DNA of 64,000 nt from positions 1-64,000 of the forward strand of contig CABPCP010000003.1 of assembly GCA_902406105.1 (NCBI GenBank), given 5' to 3'. The position numbers were made by a program, and so were the translations under genes. The stretch comes from an uncultured Mordavella sp. GTDB taxonomy: Bacteria > Bacillota > Clostridia > Lachnospirales > Lachnospiraceae. Every line of letters starts with the position of its first letter. Positions within the stretch are counted from its first letter, which is position 1. Below are positions 33,185-42,107 of this stretch, in pieces. Below the pieces are notes generated by a model. That model saw only the letters and a program-made list of their open reading frames with translations, ran no database searches and was not told where the DNA came from.

Positions 33185-34684
33185 TCAAATCGCGGCGCTG
33201 ACGAACTTTTCTTCATCAAACTCCTCTCTGAGGACACAGCCTGCTATCGTTCCTTCACGCATGATATAGATTCTGTCACAAACTCCCATCAATTCCAGCA
33301 ACTCACTGGAAACAACAATGATTGACATATTTGCTTTTACCATTTCACGCAGCATAAAATAAATCTCCACTTTTGTTCCAACGTCAATTCCCCGAGTCGG
33401 CTCGTCCAAAATCAAAATCTCCGGATTTGACAACAGCCACTTAGCCAGAACGACTTTCTGCTGGTTTCCTCCAGAAAGCTTATTCACAGGATAATTGTTA
33501 TCAGGCACCTTTAGTTTTAGGTAATCCGTAATTTTTTTTACTTGCTCGGTCAACTCTTTATTTTTTATGAATTTGAAACGATCACTGAACTCATCCAGTG
33601 ATGCGAGAGCCGGGTTGGACTGGACCGAATGGGAAAGGACAAGCCCCGTGATCCGCCGGTCTTCTGTGACCATCCCAACACCATGCTTAATAGCGTCCGC
33701 CACATTTCTGATCGCCACTTTTTCACCGTGAAGAAATAATTCTCCCGTCGAATGCTTCTCATTGCCGCAAAATATAGATTCCATCAGCTCCGTCCTGCCC
33801 GCTCCTACAAGTCCGTAAAATCCGATGATTTCCTGCTTCTTGAGGTCAAAACTGATGTCTTTAAGGATTTCTTTTCCTTTTTCTTTTACATTCCAGTTTT
33901 TTACTTCTAGGACCTTTTCCTCACCTCTGTATTCCTGGTATTCCGGAAACATATTCTTTAGCTCTCTTCCTGTCATCCACTTTACCAAAATATCATGGTC
34001 CACCTCTTTCACCGCGCCGCTATTGATATATTCGCCGTCTTTAAGGACCACTACCTGGTCGCAGATTTCAAATATCTCATTCATTTTATGAGATACATAG
34101 ATCATCGTAACTCCCTTGGCACGCAGATTTCTGATCATTTCAAACAGGCTTTTTGTCTCATTCTCTGTAAGAGAACTGGTCGCCTCATCGAAAACAATCA
34201 CGCTGCAATTTTTCGATATTGCTTTGACAATCTCTACCATCTGCCGCTTGCTGATGCTAAGCGTATCTAATTTTTGCGAAGCTTTGACGCCAATATCAAA
34301 ATCATCCAACAGCTCCTGGGCTTTTTCATACATCTTCTCCTTTTCTACAAGCCCTATTTTATTGGGCATTGAACACATAAATATATTCTCCGCAACCGTC
34401 ATGTAGGAGAATTGGTTCAACTCCTGATGGACGATTCCAACCCCTGCTTTCTCTGCCTCAAGAACGTTTGAGAACGCACATTCTTTTCCGTTTACAGCCA
34501 ACCTTCCCTCGTACATTTTGCTTGGATAGACCCCGGCTAATATCTTGGCCAATGTAGATTTTCCCGCGCCATTCTCGCCACATAATCCTAAGACGACGCC
34601 TTTGGGAACGTCAAAGGTAACATTTTTTAACGCTTGCACAACACCAAACCGGATTGATATGTTTTTAAAAGAAATATAAGACAT
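33185..34684 (-). CDS. Sugar/polyol ABC transporter ATP-binding protein (RbsA/XylG type)
   Basis: This 499-residue protein holds two ABC ATPase halves. The first has Walker A GENGAGKST near residues 36-44, an altered signature LSISKRQ, and FDEATSSL. The second has a degenerate Walker A (GLVGAGRTE, no lysine), signature LSGGNQQK and LILDEPTRGID. This mix of one good site in each half is normal for the CUT2 family. It powers uptake through the adjacent permease, 52 bases downstream. Confidence 0.93.
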   Translation of the reverse strand: MSYISFKNISIRFGVVQALKNVTFDVPKGVVLGLCGENGAGKSTLAKILAGVYPSKMYEGRLAVNGKECAFSNVLEAEKAGVGIVHQELNQFSYMTVAENIFMCSMPNKIGLVEKEKMYEKAQELLDDFDIGVKASQKLDTLSISKRQMVEIVKAISKNCSVIVFDEATSSLTENETKSLFEMIRNLRAKGVTMIYVSHKMNEIFEICDQVVVLKDGEYINSGAVKEVDHDILVKWMTGRELKNMFPEYQEYRGEEKVLEVKNWNVKEKGKEILKDISFDLKKQEIIGFYGLVGAGRTELMESIFCGNEKHSTGELFLHGEKVAIRNVADAIKHGVGMVTEDRRITGLVLSHSVQSNPALASLDEFSDRFKFIKNKELTEQVKKITDYLKLKVPDNNYPVNKLSGGNQQKVVLAKWLLSNPEILILDEPTRGIDVGTKVEIYFMLREMVKANMSIIVVSSELLELMGVCDRIYIMREGTIAGCVLREEFDEEKFVSAAI

Positions 34685-34773
34685 AAGATCACTCCATTAA
34701 TCGAATCTGAATATACCCCATGACAGCTTAGAGAGAGCCGCCTATCCTAGATAAGCAGCTCCCCATGATACAA

Positions 34774-35793
34774 CTACTGTGCAAGATCTGGAAATTTAGT
34801 TTCTACCATTTCTTCCAGATTATCTGCATCCACCATTGTGATCGGTGTAAACCAGCATTTTGTATCCCCGTCCATTCCATCAGAGGTAGGTTCTTCTCCG
34901 TTTGCCAACTGTAAAGCCACCTCAACAATCCTTTCTCCCTGAAGATACGCCCCCTTATCCAATGTTGCCATGTTGTATCCATCGCGTATATTGACTACGG
35001 TTTCCTCATCAAAGTCAGCTCCTATCACCCATAAGTCTTCTGCACAGCCCTCATTGATAGCAGCTTTGAGCGCTCCATTTGCCATCTGATCATTGTTTGC
35101 AAAGACAGCCTGGATGTCTCCCTGATTAGCTGAAATCGCATTCTCCATATGAGACATAGCGACTGCCGGATCCCAGTTCTGGCACCACTGATGCATAACT
35201 ATATTGATATTGTCATGCTGCTCCAGGACAGAAAGCACCCCTTCAGTTATCAGTTCCGCAATGTGATCCCCTTTTGTCGCGCTCAAGACAACTACATTTG
35301 CAGGCTCCTCAGTCCCCCATTGCTCGATAAAATATTCAGCCTGCATTTCACCAACTCGGACACTATCCGCAACAATATGTACTTCTGGAATTTTTGTGGC
35401 TGCCATTGTCTCCAGAGTAAAGACAGGAATCCCAGCCTCTTCGCACATCTCGATCAATGTATCCCCAGTTTCCGGCATTACCGGTTCAACACAGACAGCG
35501 TCATAACCCTGGCTGATGAAATTTTCCACCTGTGATGTCTGCTTGGTAGGATCGTAATCGCAGGAAAGCCATTCCACTTCAACACCCTTTTCTTTCCCCA
35601 GGGCAGATGCCGCTTCTTCCATCATGACATAAACGGAAATGCTGAATGTCTGTGTGGAAACACCCAGTCTGATCGTTTCACCCGCGTCCCCTGTCGCTTC
35701 CCCTGAAGTGTCTTCCTGCTCCTGTGAGGAACATCCTACGCAGGCCGCTAGCATCACGATGACGAGAATACATGCTAAAATACGGTTTTTCAT
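34774..35793 (-). CDS. Sugar/polyol ABC transporter substrate-binding lipoprotein
   Basis: This 339-residue protein has a lipobox (AACVGC) about 20 residues in, then an acidic linker. The mature part is a periplasmic-binding-protein type I fold of the RbsB/XylF kind: IRLGVSTQTF at the start, FISQGYDAVCVEPVMP, AVFANNDQMANGALKA and VIGADFDEE. It is the first gene of the minus-strand operon with a strong AAGGAGG site. The ligand is not readable; a monosaccharide or inositol is expected from the family and neighbours. Confidence 0.92.
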   Translation of the reverse strand: MKNRILACILVIVMLAACVGCSSQEQEDTSGEATGDAGETIRLGVSTQTFSISVYVMMEEAASALGKEKGVEVEWLSCDYDPTKQTSQVENFISQGYDAVCVEPVMPETGDTLIEMCEEAGIPVFTLETMAATKIPEVHIVADSVRVGEMQAEYFIEQWGTEEPANVVVLSATKGDHIAELITEGVLSVLEQHDNINIVMHQWCQNWDPAVAMSHMENAISANQGDIQAVFANNDQMANGALKAAINEGCAEDLWVIGADFDEETVVNIRDGYNMATLDKGAYLQGERIVEVALQLANGEEPTSDGMDGDTKCWFTPITMVDADNLEEMVETKFPDLAQ

Positions 35794-35866
35794 TTCATTT
35801 CCCTCCTTTGTTGTTTATTGACAAACATGTTTTCTTAATAGTAATTCTCTGTCTCCAAAAATGTCG

Positions 35867-35882
35867 TCACCCTTTTTAGTGA
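35867..35882. promoter_or_regulatory. Inverted-repeat operator upstream of the minus-strand transport operon
   Basis: On the minus strand this reads TCACT-AAAAAG-GGTGA followed by CGA, with the outer four bases of each arm pairing perfectly. It lies 74 bases before the start of the binding-protein gene. It has the same length, spacing and CGA flank as the element at 24569-24584. Confidence 0.6.
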
Positions 35883-35975
35883 TATTTTCTGTTTATTTAT
35901 TTTTTAACAATTTTATTTCAGAAAACATAGCCTTAAAACAACAAAGGTCACTCTCTTCCACATCTGTCCGAATCT

Positions 35976-36020
35976 AAAAAAGTGCGTAAGCTTTGTCTCC
36001 AAAACTTACACACTTCTTTT
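35976..36020 (-). terminator. Terminator of the mfd-prsA transcript
   Basis: AAGTGCGTAAG and CTTACACACTT pair with one mismatch around a loop of about 14 bases. On the minus strand the stem is followed by TTTTTT; the other side also has T-rich sequence. The rest of the gap to 35793 holds only the operator and probable promoter of the binding-protein operon. Confidence 0.85.
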
Positions 36021-36088
36021 ATTTTTTATACCCGCAAGCCAGAATGATAATCAAAGTATACTTCTTCCCTATCTCATTCTGTTGCCTC

Positions 36089-37147
36089 CTATTCCTGCTC
36101 CACCTGATCGTCCGTCTGGACCTCGTCCGCGTAAGGTTCTTCGGAAGACTGTTTGATCGTAACGCTTAGATCATCAAAATCAATCTTCTTCCACACACCG
36201 TCATGATCGTCAATGTCCGCCTCATCCCGCCATTCCTGGCAGGTGTCTTCATAGAGTTTTGTCTGACGCTCTTCTACGATCTGCTGTTTCTTAGTCTCCG
36301 TAGCCTCTTCATCAAAGAGGCTGGTCACCTTGGCTACGTAGCAGCCCGCATCCGTCTCGATCACTCCGGTATTCTCTCCTTCATCCAGTTTATCCGCCTC
36401 AGCAACAACCTCTTCTGAAGGCACATTGGATTCAGAATCAAACGTATCTTCTGTTAGTTCACCGCTGTATTCTTCCGCCGCTTCCGCGAAATCCGCTCCA
36501 TCTGCCACACTTTGAACAAAAGCTTCCGCATTTGCTTTCGCCGTCTCCTTCTCCTCATCGGAAAGATCCTGGACAGCTCCGCTTTCATCCGTGGTGGTAT
36601 AAGCAAAGTATACATACTGCATCGCTTTCTGCGCGGCCTCATCGTCAGAAACTTCCGTATCTGCCTGAGCCTCGATCGCTGTCTGCACCTTATTTTGAAC
36701 TGCCATCAGCGTCAATAACCGTTCTACCGTATCCGCGTTTCCAGATACCTTCTCTTTATCTTCCAAAGAATTGGCTTCCGAAAATTCTTTCGCCAACTTA
36801 CTGATCTCTTCTTTCTCCCCATCGCTTAAGGATACATCATAATCGCTCATATGCTCCTCACACAGCAGCATAACCTCCAGAGATTCCCTGGCCGCGTTCT
36901 TTACAGACTCCTCATAAGTCTCTCCTTCTTCCGCTTCTGTATTCCACATATCCTCTCCCAGATATGCTCCGTAATAGGTCTCATACTCTGCCTGCATATA
37001 CCTGGCATAGAAATTCGCTACGTCTGCCGTCAGTTCATTTCCATTTACACTGACCGCCACCGCATCTTCATTTAGCGAACCGCAGCCCGCCAGACTTCCA
37101 GCTGCCAGTACAGCCGACATAAGCAGTATTACCGCTTTCCTTTTCAT
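36089..37147 (-). CDS. PrsA/SurA-like peptidyl-prolyl isomerase lipoprotein
   Basis: This 352-residue protein has a lipoprotein signal (SLAGC near residue 21) and a SurA/PrsA-type helical N-terminal domain with VAVSVNGNELT. A rotamase-like parvulin segment covers roughly residues 175-290 (MQYVYFAYTT, then GADFAEAAEEYS, then LDEGENTGVIETDAGCYVAKV). It is highly acidic. It would help fold secreted proteins outside the membrane. It directly follows mfd, 53 bases away, a common neighbourhood in Lachnospiraceae. The key parvulin active-site residues cannot all be confirmed by eye. Confidence 0.8.
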   Translation of the reverse strand: MKRKAVILLMSAVLAAGSLAGCGSLNEDAVAVSVNGNELTADVANFYARYMQAEYETYYGAYLGEDMWNTEAEEGETYEESVKNAARESLEVMLLCEEHMSDYDVSLSDGEKEEISKLAKEFSEANSLEDKEKVSGNADTVERLLTLMAVQNKVQTAIEAQADTEVSDDEAAQKAMQYVYFAYTTTDESGAVQDLSDEEKETAKANAEAFVQSVADGADFAEAAEEYSGELTEDTFDSESNVPSEEVVAEADKLDEGENTGVIETDAGCYVAKVTSLFDEEATETKKQQIVEERQTKLYEDTCQEWRDEADIDDHDGVWKKIDFDDLSVTIKQSSEEPYADEVQTDDQVEQE

Positions 37148-37200
37148 AATAATATAAAACCTCCTTAGTACCCTGCTAACCTGTTTATTATAGCCTGTTT

Positions 37201-40200
37201 TCAGCGGGCAATCAATCCTTTTATCCCAATTAACACATTTTTCACGATTTCCAGACTGCCCGCTTCCTTCTCCCGGCCGCTCTTGCGTTTTCTCTGATAA
37301 CAGAAGACAGGATGCTCCGCGTCCGCCTTGAAAGACAATTCCCCTTTGAACGACTCGATCAGCGCCGGAATCCGCTGCGGGGCCGCCTTGGCTTTCTCAT
37401 ACATGGCAAAGGTGTAGACGTCTCCCTTTTGTTCCACTTCTGTCACATACGCGGCATGGGCCAGGGCTTTCAGCCCGGAGATCTCCAGCAGTGTTTCCAC
37501 CTTCTTGGGGACGTCTCCAAACCGGTCTAAAAGTTCATCCCTCATATCTTCGATCTCATCCTGGGACTCGATGGCGGCGATCCGTTTGTAGATATCCAGC
37601 TTCTGATATTCATTGGGAATATAAGAATCCGGAATATACGCGTCTACATCCAGATCAATAGTGGTGGCGTAGGTTTCCTCTTCCATCTCGCCTTTTAAAT
37701 GCTTGACCGCTTCGTTTAACATCTTGCAGTACAGATCATATCCTACCGCTTCCATATGTCCGTGCTGCTCCGCCCCAAGAAGATTGCCCGCTCCCCGGAT
37801 CTCCAGATCCCGCATGGCGATCTTAAATCCAGAACCCAGATCGGTAAATTCCCGAATGGCGGCAAGGCGCTTTTCCGCCACTTCCCGCAGCAGCTTATCT
37901 CTCCGGTACAACAGGAACGCATACGCCATCCGCCCAGAACGCCCTACCCGCCCTCTCAGCTGATAGAGCTGGGACAGGCCTAAGCGGTCCGCGTCATGGA
38001 TGATCATGGTATTCACATTGGAAATATCCAGTCCTGTCTCAATGATAGTAGTGGATACCAGCACATCGATCTCACCGCCGATAAAATCATACATGATCCG
38101 CTCCAGCTCATGCTCTTTCATCTGACCATGGGCAAAAGCTACCGTATATTCCGGCACCAGTTTCTGGATATTAGCCGTCACCTCATCAATATCCTCTACC
38201 CGATTGTATACATAATACACTTGTCCCTGCCTTGCGCACTCTCTCTCAATAGCCTCCCGGACCATCTCCGGATTGTACTCCATTACATAGGTCTGGATCG
38301 GGAGCCGGTCCTCGGGCGCTTCTTCCAGCACGCTCATATCCCGGATTCCGATCAGACTCATATGGAGTGTCCTTGGAATAGGCGTGGCAGTCAGCGTCAT
38401 CACGTCTATATTTTCTTTTAATTTCTTGATCTTTTCTTTATGCTGCACTCCAAATCGCTGTTCTTCATCGATCACCAGCAGCCCCAGATCTTTAAATTTC
38501 ACATCATTGCTTAAAACCCGGTGGGTACCGATAACGATATCCACAAGCCCCCTCTTTAGATCTTCAATGGTCTTCTTCTGCTGAGCGCTGGTCCGGAACC
38601 GGCACAGAAGATCCACCCGGACCGGAAAATCTTTCATCCGCTGAAGAAACGTATTATAATGCTGCTGAGCCAAAATAGTGGTAGGGACCAGATAGACCAC
38701 CTGCTTATTCTCCTGGACCGCCTTGAAAGCGGCCCGGATGGCGATCTCCGTCTTTCCGTATCCCACGTCTCCGCATATCAGCCGGTCCATGATCCGATGG
38801 CTCTGCATGTCCCGTTTCACCGCTTCAATAGCCAACAGCTGGTCCTCAGTCTCCTCAAATGGAAACATTTCCTCAAATTCTTTCTGCCAGACGGTGTCCT
38901 CTCCGTAAGCGTACCCTTCCTGATTCTGCCGCGCCGCATAGAGTTCCACCAAGTCTTTGGCGATCTCCCGGACCGCCCCGCGGACCCGGCTTTTGGTCTT
39001 GGTCCACTCCTGAGTCCCCAGCCGGTTCAGCCTGGGCTTCTTCGCGTCAGATCCGGCGTATTTCTGGATCAAGTCTAACTGGGTAGCGGGAATATACAGA
39101 TTCCCGCCCTGCGCGTAGGAGATCTTCATGTAGTCTTTTGCTACTTTATCTACCTGGATCTTCTCAATCCCCTGATAGATTCCAAGACCATGATTCTCGT
39201 GGACCACATAGTCTCCCGGCTTTAGCTGGGCAAAATCTTGGATTTTCCGCCCTTCATAAATTTTCCGCTTCCGCTTCTTCTTAACTTTTCCGAAAATGTC
39301 CGTCTCTGAGATCACCGTAAATTTAAGCAGAGGATACTCATACCCTTCCCCTACATGTCCATAGGCCGTCATGATCTCACCTGGAAGGACCTGACGTTCC
39401 ATATCGTCGCTGTAAAAACTGCTTAGATTATAATCTCTTAAGTCTTCCGCCAGACGTCTGGCCCTGGTCCGGGAACCGGACAGCAGCACTACCCGGTATC
39501 CATTCCGCTTCAGCCTCTTTAAATCCCTGGTCAGAAGGTCGAAGCTGCTGTTATAGGGATTCACACTTTTAGCCTGTATCAAATAAGAATCCCGCTGGGC
39601 AAGGCCTTTTGCCTTCATATCCAACGCGCACATCCCTATGCTGCTGTAACCGTTGATCTTCTCTGTCAGTTCTTTGGTCGTATACAGCCTGGCTTCCTCG
39701 TTGGAAACCTCCATTCCATTTTCCACCCGTCGTTTTTGGGCCTCTATAAACTCTTCCTCTACACCCTGCCCCTTTTCCAAAAGCCGAGCCGGCTCATCTA
39801 GGAAAAGCAGGGTTTCTTCCACAGGAAAATAATCCAGGAAGGACACTCCCCGCTCCCCTTCTTCTGGGAATTCTCTGGCCGGATAGATCCAGACTTCCTG
39901 GAGATTCTCAATAGACCGCTGAGTCTCCACATCAAAAGAGCGGATGGAATCCACTTCATCGCCCCACAATTCAATACGCACAGGAAGTTCTTCTGTCAGG
40001 GGATAGATATCCAGGATCCCTCCCCGCACGGCAAACTGTCCAGGACCCTCGATCTGACTCTCCCGGTCGTAGCCGATCCTGGACAGTTCTCTTTCCAATT
40101 CTCCCATGTCCACCACGCTCTCCGCGCTGATGTACACTGCCTGATCTGCCAGCACTTCTCTTGGGAGCAGCACATCCATGAAAGCGTCAAAACTGGTCAC

Positions 40201-40545
40201 CACCGTCAAAGACTTCCGGGTCAAGACTGCCTGAAGCACTTCCATCCGCTGTTTTACCAACGCTTTATTCCTTAAGTCTGCCTGATAAAACAGAAGGTCC
40301 TTCGCCGGATACAGCCAGGTATCTCCATCTACAAACCGATATTCTTCGTAGACCTGCTTTGCCTTTGACTCACTGGAACAAGCGATGACTTTATAAGGAC
40401 AGCCATCGCTAAGCGCATACATCATATGAGTCTTTTGAGACGGGACACAGCCAGTAATGCGCAGCATTCCGGCTCCCTCTCTTTTCTTTTTTTCAATCTC
40501 TTCAAATTCCGCCAGTTCCCTAAGCGGCCCGGTCAAGGCCTGCAT
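37201..40545 (-). CDS. mfd: Transcription-repair coupling factor
   Basis: This 1114-residue helicase frees RNA polymerase stalled at DNA damage and recruits UvrA. In order it has a UvrB-like N-terminal region, the CarD-type polymerase-interaction domain (GDYVVHENHGLGIYQGI near 440), then the RecG-like translocase with Walker A GDVGYGKTE, Walker B IDEEQRFGV, TATPIPRT and QLRGRVGRS. The C-terminal D7 domain closes the protein. Length is normal. It starts one base after the end of pth, so the two genes are coupled. Confidence 0.97.
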   Translation of the reverse strand: MQALTGPLRELAEFEEIEKKKREGAGMLRITGCVPSQKTHMMYALSDGCPYKVIACSSESKAKQVYEEYRFVDGDTWLYPAKDLLFYQADLRNKALVKQRMEVLQAVLTRKSLTVVTSFDAFMDVLLPREVLADQAVYISAESVVDMGELERELSRIGYDRESQIEGPGQFAVRGGILDIYPLTEELPVRIELWGDEVDSIRSFDVETQRSIENLQEVWIYPAREFPEEGERGVSFLDYFPVEETLLFLDEPARLLEKGQGVEEEFIEAQKRRVENGMEVSNEEARLYTTKELTEKINGYSSIGMCALDMKAKGLAQRDSYLIQAKSVNPYNSSFDLLTRDLKRLKRNGYRVVLLSGSRTRARRLAEDLRDYNLSSFYSDDMERQVLPGEIMTAYGHVGEGYEYPLLKFTVISETDIFGKVKKKRKRKIYEGRKIQDFAQLKPGDYVVHENHGLGIYQGIEKIQVDKVAKDYMKISYAQGGNLYIPATQLDLIQKYAGSDAKKPRLNRLGTQEWTKTKSRVRGAVREIAKDLVELYAARQNQEGYAYGEDTVWQKEFEEMFPFEETEDQLLAIEAVKRDMQSHRIMDRLICGDVGYGKTEIAIRAAFKAVQENKQVVYLVPTTILAQQHYNTFLQRMKDFPVRVDLLCRFRTSAQQKKTIEDLKRGLVDIVIGTHRVLSNDVKFKDLGLLVIDEEQRFGVQHKEKIKKLKENIDVMTLTATPIPRTLHMSLIGIRDMSVLEEAPEDRLPIQTYVMEYNPEMVREAIERECARQGQVYYVYNRVEDIDEVTANIQKLVPEYTVAFAHGQMKEHELERIMYDFIGGEIDVLVSTTIIETGLDISNVNTMIIHDADRLGLSQLYQLRGRVGRSGRMAYAFLLYRRDKLLREVAEKRLAAIREFTDLGSGFKIAMRDLEIRGAGNLLGAEQHGHMEAVGYDLYCKMLNEAVKHLKGEMEEETYATTIDLDVDAYIPDSYIPNEYQKLDIYKRIAAIESQDEIEDMRDELLDRFGDVPKKVETLLEISGLKALAHAAYVTEVEQKGDVYTFAMYEKAKAAPQRIPALIESFKGELSFKADAEHPVFCYQRKRKSGREKEAGSLEIVKNVLIGIKGLIAR

Positions 40546-40546
40546 A

Positions 40547-41131
40547 TCAATTCTCCCCCGGTTTTACTTTTCTATTATATTCATTCATCGCCGCCTCGAT
40601 TTCTCCCTGCAGGATCATCTCCACCGCGTTTACCGCCTTTTCATACCCTTCTTCCATCTGCGCCCGTTCCTCCTTCGAGAAACGGCTCAGCACATAGTCC
40701 GCCAGATCAAATTCTTTGGGCTTTTCTCCCACTCCCATCTTGATCCGCGGGAATATTTGGGTTCCCAGATGGGCAATGATATTCTTGATCCCGTTATGGC
40801 CGCCCGCGCTCCCCTTCTTCCGGATCCTGAGCTGACCAGGCGCCAGGCTGATATCATCGTAGATCACGAGAAGCTGCTGCTCTGCGTCGATCTTATAATA
40901 ATCCACCAGCCCCCGGATGCTCTCTCCGCTTAAATTCATATAAGTCTGGGGTTTTGCCAGGATCACCTTGCTTCCTCCAATGATTCCCTTTCCAATATAG
41001 GCTCTTGCTTTTCTTCCGTCTACAGAAATATTATATTTGTCCGCAAGAACATCTATGACATCAAATCCCGCGTTATGCCGGGTTCCTTCATACTTAAGCG
41101 TAGGGTTTCCAAGTCCCGCTATTATAAACAT
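40547..41131 (-). CDS. pth: Peptidyl-tRNA hydrolase
   Basis: This enzyme of about 194 residues recycles peptidyl-tRNA. The family blocks are IAGLGNPTLKYEGTRHNAGF, holding the catalytic His, then KPQTYMNLSG and VIYDDISLAPGQLRIRKKG, with GGHNGIKNI after it. I chose the ATG at 41131, preceded by AAAGGTGAG; a GTG at 41140 is also in frame but sits inside that ribosome site. pth followed by mfd is a conserved Firmicutes order. Confidence 0.96.
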   Translation of the reverse strand: MFIIAGLGNPTLKYEGTRHNAGFDVIDVLADKYNISVDGRKARAYIGKGIIGGSKVILAKPQTYMNLSGESIRGLVDYYKIDAEQQLLVIYDDISLAPGQLRIRKKGSAGGHNGIKNIIAHLGTQIFPRIKMGVGEKPKEFDLADYVLSRFSKEERAQMEEGYEKAVNAVEMILQGEIEAAMNEYNRKVKPGEN

Positions 41132-41284
41132 ATCTCTCACCTTTCATTTTTTCTCTTATACATTCTACAGGAACCGCTTCCATTTGTCACGTAAAAACCT
41201 GTATGAATAATTTTCATCCTTTTCTCATACATTATAGAAAGCGAACTTGGATTCCAGGATATTATTAGGACATAGGAGGTCTTT

Positions 41285-41719
41285 ATGAGTTCCAAAACCA
41301 AAATCATCGTACTTCATATGAAAGAAATCATTTACACCGCAGTATTTGCCGTCCTGGCGGTCTTGCTGATCTTACTGCTTTTGTTTATGTTTCTTCCAAA
41401 GAATAAAGGGGCCCAGACGGAAGAAGCAAAATACGCGCCTGGCGTCTACACTTCCACCGTATCGCTGAATAACACAGCGCTCGAGGTGGAAGTCACCGTG
41501 GATGAATCTCATATCAACTCCATCCGGTTTTCCAACCTGGATGAAACGGTGGCCGCCATGTATCCTCTGATCCAGCCGGAGATTGAAAACATCGCGGAAC
41601 AAGTCTACGAAAATCAATCTTTGGAAGGAGTCCAGCTTTCCCAGGAAAGTCCCTACACCTCCCAAGTGATCGTCAACGCCATCGCAGAAGCGCTGGAAAA
41701 GGGAAAGATTCAAGAATAA
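41285..41719 (+). CDS. Small membrane-anchored FMN-binding-like protein
   Basis: This 144-residue protein has one N-terminal membrane helix near residues 14-37, then an external domain. That domain, APGVYTSTVSLNNTALEVEVTVD, then INSIRF, then SPYTSQVIVNAIAEAL, follows the FMN_bind fold, in which a C-terminal Ser/Thr is the site of covalent flavin attachment. Whether this copy binds flavin is unclear, since the usual (S/T)GAT-S/T motif is altered to SPYTS. A strong AGGAGG site precedes the ATG. It stands alone on the plus strand between pth and a terminator. Confidence 0.65.
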   Translation: MSSKTKIIVLHMKEIIYTAVFAVLAVLLILLLLFMFLPKNKGAQTEEAKYAPGVYTSTVSLNNTALEVEVTVDESHINSIRFSNLDETVAAMYPLIQPEIENIAEQVYENQSLEGVQLSQESPYTSQVIVNAIAEALEKGKIQE

Positions 41720-41726
41720 GAACAAG

Positions 41727-41775
41727 AAAGGAGGCCTGCGTCCTGCCTGCAACCGGCGGCCGCGCCTCCTTTTTC
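41727..41775 (+). terminator. Terminator of the FMN-binding-like gene
   Basis: AAAGGAGGC pairs with GCCTCCTTT around a GC-rich loop that can pair further, followed by TTTTTC. It starts eight bases after the stop codon. Confidence 0.85.
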
Positions 41776-41794
41776 TTCCTTCGGCCTTGTCTTC

Positions 41795-42058
41795 TCAGCC
41801 TTCCACGATCAGATATCTTCCGTCCGACAGCGCAAACACTTCCGCCGCATCTTCGATTTCTTCCGGAGACATTCCTTCTGTGTCCAATCCTTCCTCTTCA
41901 AAAAACTGACAGACCTCTTCCAGGCTGTCTGCCACCACCGCCATACAGTCCTCAAGGAAAGCTTCCGCTTCCTCCGGCGTCTCTGCCACCGGCTCATCGA
42001 AGAGCTGGGACTGAAGCCTCAGAAACGTATTCAGACACTCCTCATCATATTCATACAT
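41795..42058 (-). CDS. Small acidic conserved protein of unknown function
   Basis: This 87-residue protein is rich in Glu and Asp and has no membrane segment. It begins MYEYDEECLNTFLRLQSQLF and ends SDGRYLIVEG. I recall similar proteins in other Lachnospiraceae, sometimes labelled glyoxalase without clear support. AAGGAGG lies upstream of the ATG, so it is probably expressed. It lies 49 bases after the HAD gene on the same strand. No function can be assigned. Confidence 0.7.
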   Translation of the reverse strand: MYEYDEECLNTFLRLQSQLFDEPVAETPEEAEAFLEDCMAVVADSLEEVCQFFEEEGLDTEGMSPEEIEDAAEVFALSDGRYLIVEG

Positions 42059-42107
42059 AGCTGCTTCCCCTCCTTTCTGGTCTTTTTATTCTTTGAACCT
42101 TTTTTTC

